DNA of 64,000 bases from Stomoxys calcitrans (taxonomy: Eukaryota > Arthropoda > Insecta > Diptera > Muscidae), in assembly GCF_963082655.1 (NCBI RefSeq), contig NC_081554.1, forward strand, positions 50,904,750 to 50,968,749. Reading direction: 5' to 3'. Both the position numbers and the translations under genes were made by a program. This document shows positions 22,500 through 33,816 of this stretch, one piece after another. The notes beneath the pieces were generated by a model. It was not told the origin of the DNA and did not search any database. It saw only the letters and a program-made list of their open reading frames with translations. Positions within the stretch are counted from its first letter, which is position 1. The number at the start of each line of letters is the position of its first letter.

Positions 22500-23061
22500 A
22501 AGGGTGATTTTTTTGAGGTTAGGATTTTCATGCATTAGTATTTGACAGATCACGTGGGATTTCAGACATGGTGTCAAAGAGAAAGATGCTCAGTATGCTT
22601 TGACATTTCATCATGAATAGACTTACTAACGAGCAACGCTTCGGTTCGAAATTTTGACAAATTTTGTTCAGCGATGAGGCTCATTTCTGGTTGAATGGCT
22701 ACGTAAATAAGCAAAATTGCCGCATTTGGAGTGAAGAGCAACCAGAAGCCGTTCAAGAACTGCCCATGCATCCCGAAAAATGCACTGTTTGGTGTGGTTT
22801 GTACGCTGGTGGAATCATTGGACCGTATTTTTTCAAAGATGCTGTTGGACGCAACGTTGCGGTGAATGAACACATTTCGAACCGAACACTGATTTTGGTA
22901 ATAAAATTCAATGATTTGCAAGCGTTGCTCGTTAGTAAGTCTATTTATGATGAAATGTCAAAGCATACTGAGCATCTTTCTCTTTGACACCATGTCTGAA
23001 ATCCCACGTGATCTGTCAAATACTAATGCATGAAAATCCTAACCTCAAAAAAATCACCCTT
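22500..23061. mobile_element. Foldback Tc1/mariner-type MITE, copy 1
   Basis: A 562-bp element bounded by AAGGGTGATTTTTTTGAGGT and its inverse, with TA at 22498-22499 and 23062-23063 as target duplication. The left arm lacks about 35 bp (the segment with TGCAAATCATTGAATTTTAT) that the right arm keeps. The centre encodes FSDEAHFWLNGYVNKQNCRI and onward to GGIIGPYFFKDAVGRN, a transposase catalytic fragment with one Asp. Confidence 0.93.
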
Positions 23062-23079
23062 TACAATGTAGCTGAGAAT

Positions 23080-23330
23080 ATTCTGCCTGCAACATAGAAT
23101 GTGAATAAGACTTGTTGCCGATGGTGATAGGCAACACATAGGCAGGCATAGCTACCAGCAACCTTAACCTTGTCTGACTTTATCATGTAAGCGATATTTT
23201 TGAAAAGGGTATAAATTCACTTGGAAATAAAATATTCCAGGGTATTAGGCTTACATTAGGGAGAGGATGGTAAAGAGGACCCTTCACGAAATGGTACGAG
23301 TGGTCGAAAATTCCCGCTGACTGAAGGAGT
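23080..23330. other. Unassigned sequence
   Basis: No feature is recognised apart from the start of the inverted repeat that follows. Confidence 0.35.
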
Positions 23331-23772
23331 GCGCCATTGTGGTGCAGGTTTGATAATTGCCTCCCTAGACCACACGGGGATCCATCCGTATATCTCCCAT
23401 TAGAGGAGTAACATGCGGCATGATTGTCAATACAAACTAGGAAGATGGTGTGGTTAGAAGGCGATTGGCAAAGGGTTTGCTCTAAGGGAGAGTATTCTTA
23501 CAGATTCTCTGAAACTTCGTAATGAACAAAGTCCTATTAGATCTCAAAAAGGAAGGCACGATCTAATAGGACTTTGTTCATCACGAAGTTTCAGAGAATC
23601 TGTAAGATTACTCTCCCTTAGAGCAAACCCTTTGCCAATCGCCTTCTAACCACACCATCTTCCTAGTTTGCATTAACAATCATGCCGCATATTACTCCTC
23701 TAATGGGAGATATACGGATGGACCCTCGTGTGGTCTAGGGCGACAATTATCAAACCTGCCTCCACAATGGCG
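23331..23772. repeat. Long inverted repeat, 213-bp arms, 16-bp spacer
   Basis: The left arm is 23331-23543 and the right arm is 23560-23772. The inner end reads AACAAAGTCCTATTAGATC / GATCTAATAGGACTTTGTT. Outer ends are GCGCCATTGTGG / CCACAATGGCG. The arms differ by scattered substitutions and small indels. It lacks recognisable transposon termini. Confidence 0.92.
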
Positions 23773-25146
23773 TACTGCTAGTTTGCCTTCCTAGTAACCG
23801 CATAAACGGACAATGTCGTTCTACTGATTCGAGTCAAGTATATGTCGACCACCAGCGAGATAATGGGCATGAATGACACTGAGTTGACTGTTTTATGGAC
23901 TGAGGAATGGGTTAAATACGAACCCGAGAAAGGTGGATCTGGTGCTTTTCACTCGGATATAAAGGGTGATTTTTTTGAGGTTAGGATTTTCATGCATTAG
24001 TATTTGACAGATCACGTGGGATTTCAGACATGGTGTCAAAGAGAAAGATGCTCAGTATGCTTTGACATTTCATCATGAATAGACTTACTAACGAGCAACG
24101 CTTGCAAATCATTGAATTTTATTACCAAAATCAGTGTTCGGTTCGAAATGTGTTCAAATTTTGACAAATTTTGTTCAGCGATGAGGCTCATTTCTGGTTG
24201 AATGGCTACGTAAATAAGCAAAATTGCCGCATTTGGAGTGAAGAGCAACCAGAAGCCGTTCAAGAACTGCCCATGCATCCCGAAAAATGCACTGTTTGGT
24301 GTGGTTTGTACGCTGGTGGAATCATTGGACCGTATTTTTTCAAAGATGCTGTTGGACGCAACGTTACGGTGAATGAACACATTTCGAACCGAACACTGAT
24401 TTTGGTAATAAAATTCAATGATTTGCAAGCGTTGCTCGTTAGTAAGTCTATTCATGATGAAATGTCAAAGCATACTGAGCATCTTTCTCTTTGACACCAT
24501 GTCTGAAATCCCACGTGATCTGTCAAATACTAATGCATGAAAATCCTAACCTCAAAAAAATCACCCTTTATAAAAAAAGGGGATTTAAAACACCAATCTG
24601 TGGGCGGGATCACTCTGTCATTGTTGAAAGATGCGAAATATTTTGGCCTTGTCCTCTATTCGAGTCAAGTAATGGGCATGACACTGAGTAGACTGTTTCG
24701 CGGAATAGGTTAAATATGAACCCGAGGAAGGTGGTTCTGGTGCTTTTTAACTCAGATATATAGAATGGCGGATTTAAAACACCAACCTGTGGGCGGGATC
24801 ACTCTGTCATTGTTGAAAGAGGCGAAATATTTTGGTCTTGTCCTCTATTCGAGTCAAGTATATGTCCACTGCCAGCGAGGTAATGGGCTTGACACTGACT
24901 AGACTGTTTTAAGGAATGGCTTGAATATGAACCCGAGGATGGTGGATCTGGTGCTTTTTAACTCGGATATATAAAATGGCGGACTTAAAACACCTACCTG
25001 TATGCAGGATCACTCTGTCATTGTTGATAGAGGCGAAATATTTTGGCCTTATCCTCTATTCGAAACTTTCCTGGAACAGAAATATGGAGAAGAAGAAAAC
25101 AAAAAGACTCTCCGCGCATTTTACACCTTCTGTAGTATGTTCGAGG
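23773..25146 (+). pseudogene. LINE reverse-transcriptase fragments in tandem duplications
   Basis: Outside the inserted MITE (23962-24568), a segment of about 190-211 bp recurs three times, with GGTGGATCTGGTGCTTTTTA near 23933, 24731 and 24942. Translations such as LSLLIEAKYFGLILYSKLSW and 'NRNMEK' fit the post-catalytic part of a non-LTR RT (usual motif 'VKYLGVILDSKLSW'). It is heavily broken. Confidence 0.65.
23962..24568. mobile_element. Foldback Tc1/mariner-type MITE, copy 2
   Basis: A 607-bp element with TA at 23960-23961 and 24569-24570. Both arms carry the N-terminal coding start MNRLTNEQRLQIIEFYYQNQ in opposite directions (left plus strand, right minus strand). The centre is the same catalytic fragment as in copy 1, preceded by TTTTGACAAATTTTG. 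It is inserted within the first of the tandemly duplicated LINE segments. Confidence 0.94.
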
Positions 25147-25168
25147 AGGCCACCGTAGCGCAGAGGTA
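25147..25168 (+). mobile_element. SINE head fragment
   Basis: GAGGCCACCGTAGCGCAGAG is the first about 20 bp of the SINE. The sequence then switches to a family X repeat. The SINE body resumes at about 26283, so the SINE appears split. Confidence 0.75.
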
Positions 25169-26282
25169 AGCCCTTTGGGGGCTCAAAAAGTAAAGTAGAG
25201 AGATGGGTTTATATGGGAGCTGTATCGGGCTATAGACCGATTCAGACCAAAATAAACACGTATGTTGATGGTAATGAGGGGATCCGTCGTACAAAATTTC
25301 AGGCAAATCGGAAAAGAATTGCGCTCTCTAGAGGCCCAAGAAGTCAAGACCCAAGATCGGTTTATATGGCAGCTACATCAGGTTATGGACCGATTTGAAC
25401 CATACTTGGCACAGTTGTTGGATATCATAACAAAACACGTGAACAAAACACGTGGTGCAAAATTTCATTCTAATCGGATAAGAATTGAGCACTCAGAGGC
25501 TCAAGAAGTCAAGACCCAAGATCGGTTTATATGACAGCTATACCAGGTAATGGGCCGAATTGAACCATACCTAGCACAGTTGTTAGAAGTGATACTAAAA
25601 CACTATGTACAAAATTTCAGTCAAATCGGATGAGAAATGCGCTCTCTAGAGGCTCAAGAAGTCAAGACCCAAGATCGGTTTATATGGCAGCTATATCAGG
25701 TTATGGACCGATGTGAACAATACTTGTCACAGTTTTTGGATATCATAACAAAACACGTCGTGCAAAATTTCATCCCAATCGGATAAGAATTGCGCACTCT
25801 AGGGGTTTAAGAAGTCAAGACCCAAGATCGGTTTATATGGCAGCTATATCAGGTTATGGACCGATGTGAACAATACTTGTCACAGTTGTTGGATATCATA
25901 ACAAAACACGTCGTGCAAGATTTCATCCCAATCGGATAAGAATTGCGCACTCTAGGTGTTTAAGAAGTCAAGACCCAAGATCGGTTTATATGGCAGCTAT
26001 ATCAAAACATGGACCGATATGGCCCATATACAATACCAACCGACCTACATTAATAAGAAGTATTTGTGCAAAATTTCAAGCGACTAGCTTTACTCCTTCG
26101 GAAGTTAGCGTGCTTTCGACAGACAGACGGACGGACGGACATGGCTAGATCGACATAAAATGTCGCGACGATCAAGAATATATATACTTTATGCGGTCTC
26201 AGACGAATATTTCGAGTAGTTACAAACAGAATGACGAAATTAGAGGGTATTTTATACCCTCCTATGGTGGAGGGTATAAAAA
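25169..26282 (+). repeat. Family X repeat, P-end lost
   Basis: About six units contain AAGATCGGTTTATATGGCAG, CTCAAGAAGTCAAGACCCAA and 'GGATATCATAACAAAACACG'. The Q-end follows: AGACAGACGGACGGACGGAC, ATATATACTTTATGCGG and CTCCTATGGTGGAGGGTATA. Two neighbouring units near 25680 and 25850 are almost identical. Confidence 0.88.
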
Positions 26283-26528
26283 TGTTCAGCGGTGATTTCC
26301 CCTCCTAATGCTGGCAACATTTGTAAGCTACTATGCCATGTAAAACTTCTCTCCAAAGTGGTGTCGCCCTGCGGCACTCCGTTCGGACTCGGCTATAAAA
26401 AGAGGAGGCCCCTTATCACTGAGCTTAAACTTTAATTGTACTGCAATCGTTGGTATGGGAGAAGTTTTCTCCTGTTCCTTAGCGGGTAGTGTTCATGGGT
26501 AAAATTTGCAAATTTTCATTCTTGTGGT
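26283..26528 (+). mobile_element. SINE body
   Basis: It runs from TGTTCAGCGGTGATTTCCCC through TACTATGCCATGTAAAACTT and CGGCTATAAAAAGAGGAGGC to TTCATGGGTAAAATTTGCAA. It probably formed one SINE with the head at 25147. Confidence 0.85.
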
Positions 26529-27760
26529 ATGTTCGATGAGAAGTGAGGAATTAGCCCGCAGATGATTTACTCGATATATGGTGGCGTCGTGGGATCAATG
26601 TCAAGAAATGCAGTATTGGTATGGTGGAAGGTTTAAAATGAAAGGTGAAGTTATAGGGCCATCTCATCAGATTCACTTAAACAATGTGTGTCCTATGTGA
26701 TACAACAATAGTGGCGGACCAAAGCTTCTGGTGGAAATCGAACCGACAACCTCGCATTTGAAATGCATGCTCGCTACCAACTCAGTTATAGAGCCAATAG
26801 GATTCAAACTAGAGAGTTCGAAAAGGTCCAAAAACCATTCCATGTTGGAATTGCATGCGCTTCGAGATTCACACATCAGGCAGATTTTGTAATGATGTTG
26901 AACATGCAGTACATTCGGAACTGTTCTGCTTGGGTTGAGGGAGCTCAACGTGCGGAAGGTGCATGGATGGATCCTCAGTTATATTCTATGTACTATAGAT
27001 GCGGAGAGTAGTCTGACTAACTGCATCCAAAACTCGTTCGAGACAAGAACTTTAAAATCCAAAGACTGGAATTAGGGAAGCGTTGACATCCACGCAGGCA
27101 GATTTAAATGCAATGCTAAATATGTGGAGGTTTATATTTCGAACTATACTGCCAATGCCCACTTAGGTTGAGGGAGCTTTGAATGCTGAACGTGCATGGT
27201 TACATCTAGTCACCATAGATGCCAAGGATAATCTGGTGAAGGTCCCAGACTAACTGACATCAAAATCGATTCTAGACAAGATCTTCAGCATTTGCTTTGA
27301 GAGCGATTGAGAGCGAATGCATTGTTTATCTTCCCCAATGGTTCCAATATGCATTTAGGAACAGGATTGGTGGTCTACTCCAATACACTCTACATTTGTA
27401 CGTCGCTGAGCCGGAGAGATCTGTGTCATTGCAATAGCCGCAAATGAAATATGCAAAGTGTAGTCTGGTGAAGGTCCCAGACTAAATGACATTTAAATTG
27501 GTTCTAGACAAGATCTTCAGTATTTGCTTCCCCGAAAGAGAGTATTCAGAGCAGATGCATTGTTTATCTTTCCCGATGGTTTTAATATGCATTAAGGAAC
27601 GTGTTTGGTGGTCTACTCAGATACAGTCTACATTGGTAGGTCGCTGAGACCGCTGGTCGATTGCACCGGCATTCAGGCAAAAGTCTGTGCCATTACGATA
27701 GCCGCAAATGAAATCTTGGGAAGGAATTTTATGGCTTCGAAATCGTTACATACTGGGCAC
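26529..27760 (+). pseudogene. Probable LINE-derived sequence, partly duplicated
   Basis: Two blocks starting near 27236 and 27468 share GGTGAAGGTCCCAGACTAA, TCTAGACAAGATCTTCAG and TGGTGGTCTACTC. Frame pieces such as PNGSNMHLGTGLVVYSNTLY look like the first strand of a non-LTR RNase H domain (usual 'TDGSKM..GVGVGVYS'). 26529-27040 is not recognised. The assignment is weak. Confidence 0.4.
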
Positions 27761-28234
27761 AACTACAAATCTAACTAGTGTTAGCTTCGGGTAAGAGATT
27801 AAAACATTATTTACCTTTGTATCACGAACATCAGGAATTCTCATAACTTTCACTATATTCTGAAGAGGAACCGTGGATATAACATGGGCGCAGGGCACAC
27901 CCGATGTACAGTTCCATAAAAGCCGATGGGTTGACACATTTTACGGAAGAAGTTTCAAAGAAGTTGTAAATATTTCAATGAGTTTGATATGCATAGGTTC
28001 GAGGTCTTTTGTACACATTGGGGTTATAAGCCCTGCAGAGTGTATCATGAAGAAAGATCATTTCTGAGTAGGAAAAATAGGGAAAAAAGCTGTTTTACAC
28101 ATTTTACGGAAGAAGTTTTAAAAAAAGTTGTAAATATTCCAATACCTTGATATGTATAGGTTCGAGGTCATTTGTAATCAGTGGGTACATTTCTGAGTAG
28201 GACAAATGGGAAAAAAACTGTCCCTATGTAGCGT
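27761..28234. other. Unassigned stretch with a tandem duplication
   Basis: ACACATTTTACGGAAGAAGT occurs at about 27935 and 28096, followed in each by AGTTGTAAATATT and TAGGTTCGAGGTC. This is a duplication of about 160 bp with diverged copies. No coding role is seen. Confidence 0.5.
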
Positions 28235-29230
28235 AAAATAGGTTAGGTTAAGTGACAGTCAGATTCACTTAGACGTTTTCTTCCATTGTGATACCACAGG
28301 AACTTCGAGTTCCTACCTTTGAATCATCCAGATCGCTTTAGAAAGCCCACAAACTTCCGAATGTTCACATCCACTAAATCAGATAAGACTTCAAAGAATT
28401 GAGAACCTAAAGTGGAAGTCATTCTGACTGCCACACAGCAGATGTTCTACAGTCTCTTCTTCCTCTACGTCCTCACAGATTAGGCAAAAGTCGTTACTGG
28501 CAACCTTCAGTCCGTCAGCATGTTTTTCATTACAGTCAACAGTCATGACATACACTATGACTGAGACATCCGCTCTAGACAGCAATGCGGTAGACCTCTT
28601 CAAGTCTAGACCAGACCACGTAATTTTGGAATGCCATGAAGGGCTGTTTCAGTGAAATCGTTGTCGAGACAGGCGATCTTTAGGGATCTTTGCCCTAAGA
28701 TATGTTTCTGTATGAATGATAGACTAATAGTACGAAAATCTTTCGCCTTCGTGTGGTAAGGTTTCTCTGCATTTGAAATGAAAATGACGTTTGTGTCCCT
28801 CCATCCCACAGGCATATACGACATGCTGACACAGGCAGAGTATATCTCCCTAAGCAGGAGCCAGTCTATCGGACACTGTTTGTAAATCAACCGGTGATAC
28901 GTCTCCAGGGCCTGAAGACTTAAAGGAGTCGAGACTCTTTATCGCCCAAAAGATTTTCGGCTCAGACACAATTACCCCAAATAACCTCCGACAAATGTCT
29001 ATCAGAGACAACCTCTTCTGGCGCCACGGGAAATGTGTGTCAACGAATAGTTTCAGTGTTTTCTCACTAGACATTGTTTATACATTCTCTGACTTCTGAA
29101 TATATCCCACCGCAATAGGTTGCAAGGATAGGATCTTCCTTAGCTGCAGAGTATCATCCAGGATTTGTTCTAAGGAGGATCTTCCTTAGCTGCAGAGTTT
29201 CACCCAGGATTTGTTCTAAGGAGGAATGTC
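28235..29230 (-). pseudogene. Jockey-like LINE fragment, RT N-terminal part and C-terminal tail
   Basis: On the minus strand, 29074-28850 reads KTLKLFVDTHFPWRQKRL to LDSFKSSGPGDVSPVDLQ (the 'KSPGPDGI' motif). 28890-28606 reads SYMPVGWRDTNVIFISNAEK ('WR.. VVFIPK' motif) and 'KDFRTISL'. 28603-28391 reads the Cys-containing C-terminus (SNDFCLICEDVEEEETVEHL). RT core and RNase H are deleted between them. 29131-29222 contains a 46-bp tandem duplication. It is the same family as 1580-4258 and 52555-53520. Confidence 0.82.
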
Positions 29231-29868
29231 ACCCGAGATAAAACCTGGTTGACGTAGAGGACATACCTGGTGTGCGATTTGACTGAAATTGAACATGTAG
29301 TGCTCCGATATCATTTCCTTCATCTCTTGCTTGGAATTTTGGAAATCGGTCTACAACATGACCTATCGATTTGAATTCTGGAACTGATTCAATTTAGCCA
29401 TGATCATCTGATCTTGTCTGTCTGGCCATTTTGTCTGTCTATTCGTCCTGACTGTTTGTTCTCCTTATCTGTCTTTTGGTTTGAACTATGTGTCGGTCTT
29501 GTCCGGGCTGTCAGTCCTACTTGCCCCTCTTTCGGTCTTGCCTGTCCGTCCATGTTATTTACCTGTATAAAGAGTGCGGATCGATCATCCTCAAATTTGG
29601 CATGTGCATATTTTTTGACCGAGAGACGAAATGCATGAAATCTGTTAAAATTTTCACATAGCTCCCAAATACAAATTTCGGGCTAATATTGCAACAATAT
29701 GGTCATCTGTAAACCGATACTCCAGAAATTCCATACAAAGGCTTCCCTTTTGACTCTTGAGATTATTGTGAATTTCTATGAAATCGGTAACAGATTTTTA
29801 TATGGCTCCCACATATATGAGGCATTATCTGGAAAAAGAGCCACTTTAAACAAAAAAGGGCAAACTAA
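29231..29868. repeat. Degenerate X/W-type repeat sequence
   Basis: It contains CTGTCTGGCCATTTTGTCTG-type tracts and CACATAGCTCCCAAATAC resembling Q-tail and unit fragments of the dispersed repeats, but no clear ends. Confidence 0.45.
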
Positions 29869-31305
29869 AACAAGCAAAAGCGTGCTTAGTTCGGCCGGGC
29901 CGAATCTTATATACCCTCCACCATGGATCAAATTTGTCGAGTTCTTTTCCCGCTATCTCTGTTGTGTTGTTTCAGCCCATAGACCGATGCTGTTTCAGGC
30001 TTTAGACCGATTCAGATCATATTTGACAGGTCATGGGAGAAAACGTTGTACAAAATTTCAGCCAAATCGATTAGTAATTGCGCCCTCTAGAGGCTCAAGA
30101 AGTCAAGATTCCAGATCGATTTATATGACAGCTATATCAAATTATGTACCGATTTGCGCCATACTAAACACAGTTTTTGGAAGTCATAACAAAATACTTT
30201 GTCCAAAAAATCGGCTAGGAATTGCGCCCTCTAGAGACTCAAGAAGTAAAATAGGGAGATCGGTTTATATGGGAGCTGTATCTGGCATTTGACGCGTACA
30301 TTGGAGGTTATGGGAGAAGCCGTTGTTCAAATTTTCAGCTAAATTGGACAATAATTACGCCTTCTATAGGCTCAAGAAGTCAAGATCCCAGATCGACATG
30401 CTAAATCAAGTTATGGACCGATTTGAACCATACTTAGTGCAGTTGTTGGAAGTCATAACGTAACACGTCATGCCAAATTTCAGCCAAATCGGACCAGAAT
30501 TGCGCCCTCTAGAGGCTCAAGAAGTCAAGACCCAAGATCGGTTTATATGGCAGCTATACCAGGTTATGTACCGATTTGCGCCATTCTTAGCACAGTTGTT
30601 GGAAGTCATAACAAAACACCGCTTGCAAGATTTAAACCAAATCGGACGAGAATTGCGCCCTCTAGAGGCTCAAGAAGTCAAGACCCAAGATCGGTTTATA
30701 TGGCAGCTATACCAGATTATGAACCGATTTGAATCATACTTAGCGCAGTTGTTGGAAGTGATACAAAAAACACCTCGCGCAAAATTTCAGCCAATTCGGA
30801 CGAGAATTGCGCTTTGTAGAGGCTCAAGAAGTCAAGACCCAAGATCGGTTTATATGGCATCTAAATCAAGTTATGGACCGATTTGAACCATATTTAGTGC
30901 AGTTGTTGGAAGTCACAATGAAACACGTCATGCCAAATTACAGCCAAATCGAATAAGAACTGCGCCTTCTAAAAGCTAAAAAAGTCAAGACCCCAGATCA
31001 GTTTATATGGCAGCTATATCAGCTTATGAACCGATTTGAACCATATTTAGCTCAGTTGTTGGAAGTGCCACTAAAACACCGCGTGCAAAATTTAAGTCAA
31101 TCGAGAATTGCGCCCTCTAGAGGCTCAAGAAGTCAAGACCCAAGATAGGTTTATATGGCAGCTATATCAAAAGGTGGACCGATTTGGCCCATTTACAATT
31201 CCAACCGACCTACACTAATATAAGGTTTTTGTGGAAATTTTCAAGCGCCTAGCTTTACTCCTTCGAAAGTTAGCGGGCTTTCGACAGGCGTCCGTCTGTC
31301 TGAAG
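29869..31305 (+). repeat. Family X repeat, P-end left, Q-end truncated
   Basis: It begins AAAACAAGCAAAAGCGTGCT with GTTCGGCCGGGCCGAATC and TATATACCCTCCACCATGGA. About seven units follow. It stops in the Q-tail at GACAGGCGTCCGTCTGTC. Units near 30480-30870 are close to identical and stay open in more than one frame. Confidence 0.88.
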
Positions 31306-31567
31306 ATCGATCCATACATGCGCTCGCAGAAAGGGAAAATTTTGAGGTAAGTTTGAAAAAATTAAAGGGCGTATAAAGGGTTTTATTTTTTGCAATTTTG
31401 TGACACGTAGTTTTAAAAATCAGAAATTTCAGTGGAAAACGCCGCTTGGGCTTTTTAAAATTCATGAATTTGTTTTAAAGTTATAGTGGTTCGAAAATAG
31501 TTTTGTTAATAAAGTGTAAATTCTGACGGTGTGGCAACCCCGCAGTACACAAACCTAAAATCATACT

Positions 31568-32220
31568 CTTTTTATACCCTCCACCATAGGATGGGGGTAT
31601 ACTAATTTCGTCATTCTGTTTGTAACTCCTCGAAATATGCTTCTAAGACCCCATAAAGTATAAATATTCTTGATCGTCATGAGATTCTAAGTTGATATAG
31701 CCATGTCCGTTCGACAGTCTGTCTTTCTGTTGAATGCACGCTAACTGTCGAGGGAGTACATCTAGGCACTTGAAATTCTACACAAATACATGTTCTGATA
31801 TAGCTTCCACATAAACCGATCTCTTATCTTGACGCCTTAGGCCGCTAGGGGGCGCAATTCTTATTCGATTTGGCGGAAATTTTGCTTTGACTTCTTGCAA
31901 TATTGTCGGGTATGGCCGAAATCGGTTACTAACCATTTATAGCTGTCATATAAAAAGGTTTTCAGATTCGACTGCTAGAGCCGTGTCAAGCAGCTTTTTG
32001 AGCCTCTAGGGGGCGTAGTTACTATCCGATTTGGCTGAAATTTTGCTCGTTGTATTTCTGTATGAGACTTCTCAGAGCCTTGACTAACCTTGGAATATAT
32101 CGGTCTATAACAGGATATAGCTTCCATATATTTGAGAGTGTCATTCAAAAAACTTTTCCCATACGATCCATGGTGGGAAGTACATAAGTTTTGACCCGGC
32201 CGAACTTAACTTACTTGTTA
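31568..32220 (-). repeat. Family X repeat, short complete copy (Q-end to P-end)
   Basis: It begins TATACCCTCCACCATAGGAT at left and closes with CCATGGTGGGAAG, GACCCGGCCGAACTTAACTT and ACTTGTT at right. With about three internal units it is among the shortest copies with both ends. Confidence 0.85.
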
Positions 32221-32617
32221 AAGTTTTTTTTTTTTGGCAATTTTTCTCTAAACTCCTTATACCACTTTCCATATGAAGCAATTTCTCAAGGCACGTTTCC
32301 CTTCATTGCCAAGAAGTTTTTCTTAAAGTCATGCATATGCATATGCGACAGGCTGGTGCCATTGTGTCTGCGATTATTATCTTATTATAGTTACTCATGC
32401 CACACCGTCTGCGATACAGAGATATGCGTTAAGTTTTATTCGAAACTAGCTACCGTTTTTAGCTTATATGGAATTTTCCAAAGAAAAAAAAAAACAAAAA
32501 AGCAAAAACGACTAATATGACCAAGCAACTTTTAGCTCCAAAAGTTGCTTCATTTATTTAATTTATTCTTGATATGCAAAAAAATCTTATAAAGCATAGA
32601 ACACCGTAGAAGTGTTA
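32221..32617. other. Unassigned AT-rich sequence
   Basis: No feature is recognised. Poly-T near 32225 and A-rich runs near 32485 are the only simple tracts. Confidence 0.45.
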
Positions 32618-33816
32618 TACAAGTAAAAGCATGCTAAGTTCGGCCGGGCCGACTCTTGGGAACCCACCACCTTGGATTCTGCTATAAATTTAGACAAAAT
32701 AAATTTAGTTCAAGGGCATAATTTTATTCTATTCTACATACCTCTTTAACCTATCAAGGATGATCGAGAGACCGGTTTACATGGAAGCTATATCAGGATA
32801 GGGAATGATTTATACCATACTTGAAACAGTTGTTGGAGGTCATTACATAACACCACACGCAAAATTTCAGCCAAATCGGACGTAAATTGCGGCTTGTAAG
32901 GGCTCAAGAAGTCAAGTCGGGAAATCGGCTTATATGGGAGCTATATCAGGTTATAAACCGATTCGGATCTTACTTGGCACAGTTGTTAGAAGTCACAGCA
33001 GAACACTTCATGCAAAATTTCAGCCAAATCGGACAAAAGTAGGGGTTCAAGAAGTCAAATCGGGAGATCGGTTAATATGGGAGCTATATCAGGCTATAGA
33101 CGGATTTGAACCGTACTTGGCACAGTTATTGGAAGTCGCTAAAGATCACTACGTGTAAAATTTCAGCCAAATCGGACCAAAGTTGTGTCGTCCAGGGGCT
33201 CAAGAAGTCAAATTGGGAGATCGGTTTATACGGGAGCTATATCAGGTTTTTGACCGATTCGTACCGTATTTAACACAGCTGTTAGAAGTCATAACAGAAC
33301 ATCACATGCAAAATTTCTGCCAAATTGGACCAACTGTGCAGCTTCCAGGAGCTCAAGAAGTCAAATCGGGAGATCGGTTTTTAGGGGAGCTATATCAGGT
33401 TCTTGACCGATTTGAAGCGTACTTGGTACAATTGTTAGAAGTCATAACTGAACTACACAAGCAAAGTTTCAGCCAAATCGGACCAAATTTGTGGCTTCCA
33501 GGGGTTCAAGAAGTCAAATCGGGAGATGGGTTTATAGGGGAGCTATATCTAAATCTGAACCGATATGGCCCATTTGCAATCCCCAACAACCGACATCAAT
33601 TGGAAGTATATGTGCAAAATTTCAAGAGTCTAGCTTTACGCGTTCGACCGCTATCGTGATTTCGACAGACGGGCGGACGGACATGGCTTGATCGAATCAG
33701 AATGTCAAGAGGATCCAGAATATATATACTTTATGGAGTCTCAGATCATTATTTCGAGATGTTACAAACGGAATGACTAGATTAGTATACCATCATCCTT
33801 TGGTGGTGAGTATAAA
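32618..33816 (+). repeat. Family X repeat, complete (P-end to Q-end)
   Basis: It starts ACAAGTAAAAGCATGCTAAG with TTCGGCCGGGCCGACTC. About six units follow, of a subtype reading AAATCGGGAGATCGGTTTAT and GGAGCTATATCAGG. It ends with GACAGACGGGCGGACGGACA, ATATATATACTTTATGGAG and CATCCTTTGGTGGTGAGTAT. Confidence 0.88.

Noticed and set aside
22222..22500. Ala/Ser/Thr-rich 92-codon frame as a host exon
   Set aside because: The CAG/GCA-rich composition is suggestive, but no acceptor/donor pair or similarity is visible, and the frame ends at the transposon insertion.
24036..24455. Minus-strand 139-codon frame in the foldback element as an intact gene
   Set aside because: Its start is true transposase N-terminus but the middle is the antisense of the catalytic fragment; it results from the palindromic structure.
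30470..30886. Open frames of 60-158 codons in family X repeats (for example QVMYRFAPFLAQLLEVITKH) that look like a repeated protein
   Set aside because: They occur in several frames and both strands of tandem non-coding units, start and stop at arbitrary places and have no splice or start context. They are shadows of the repeat units.
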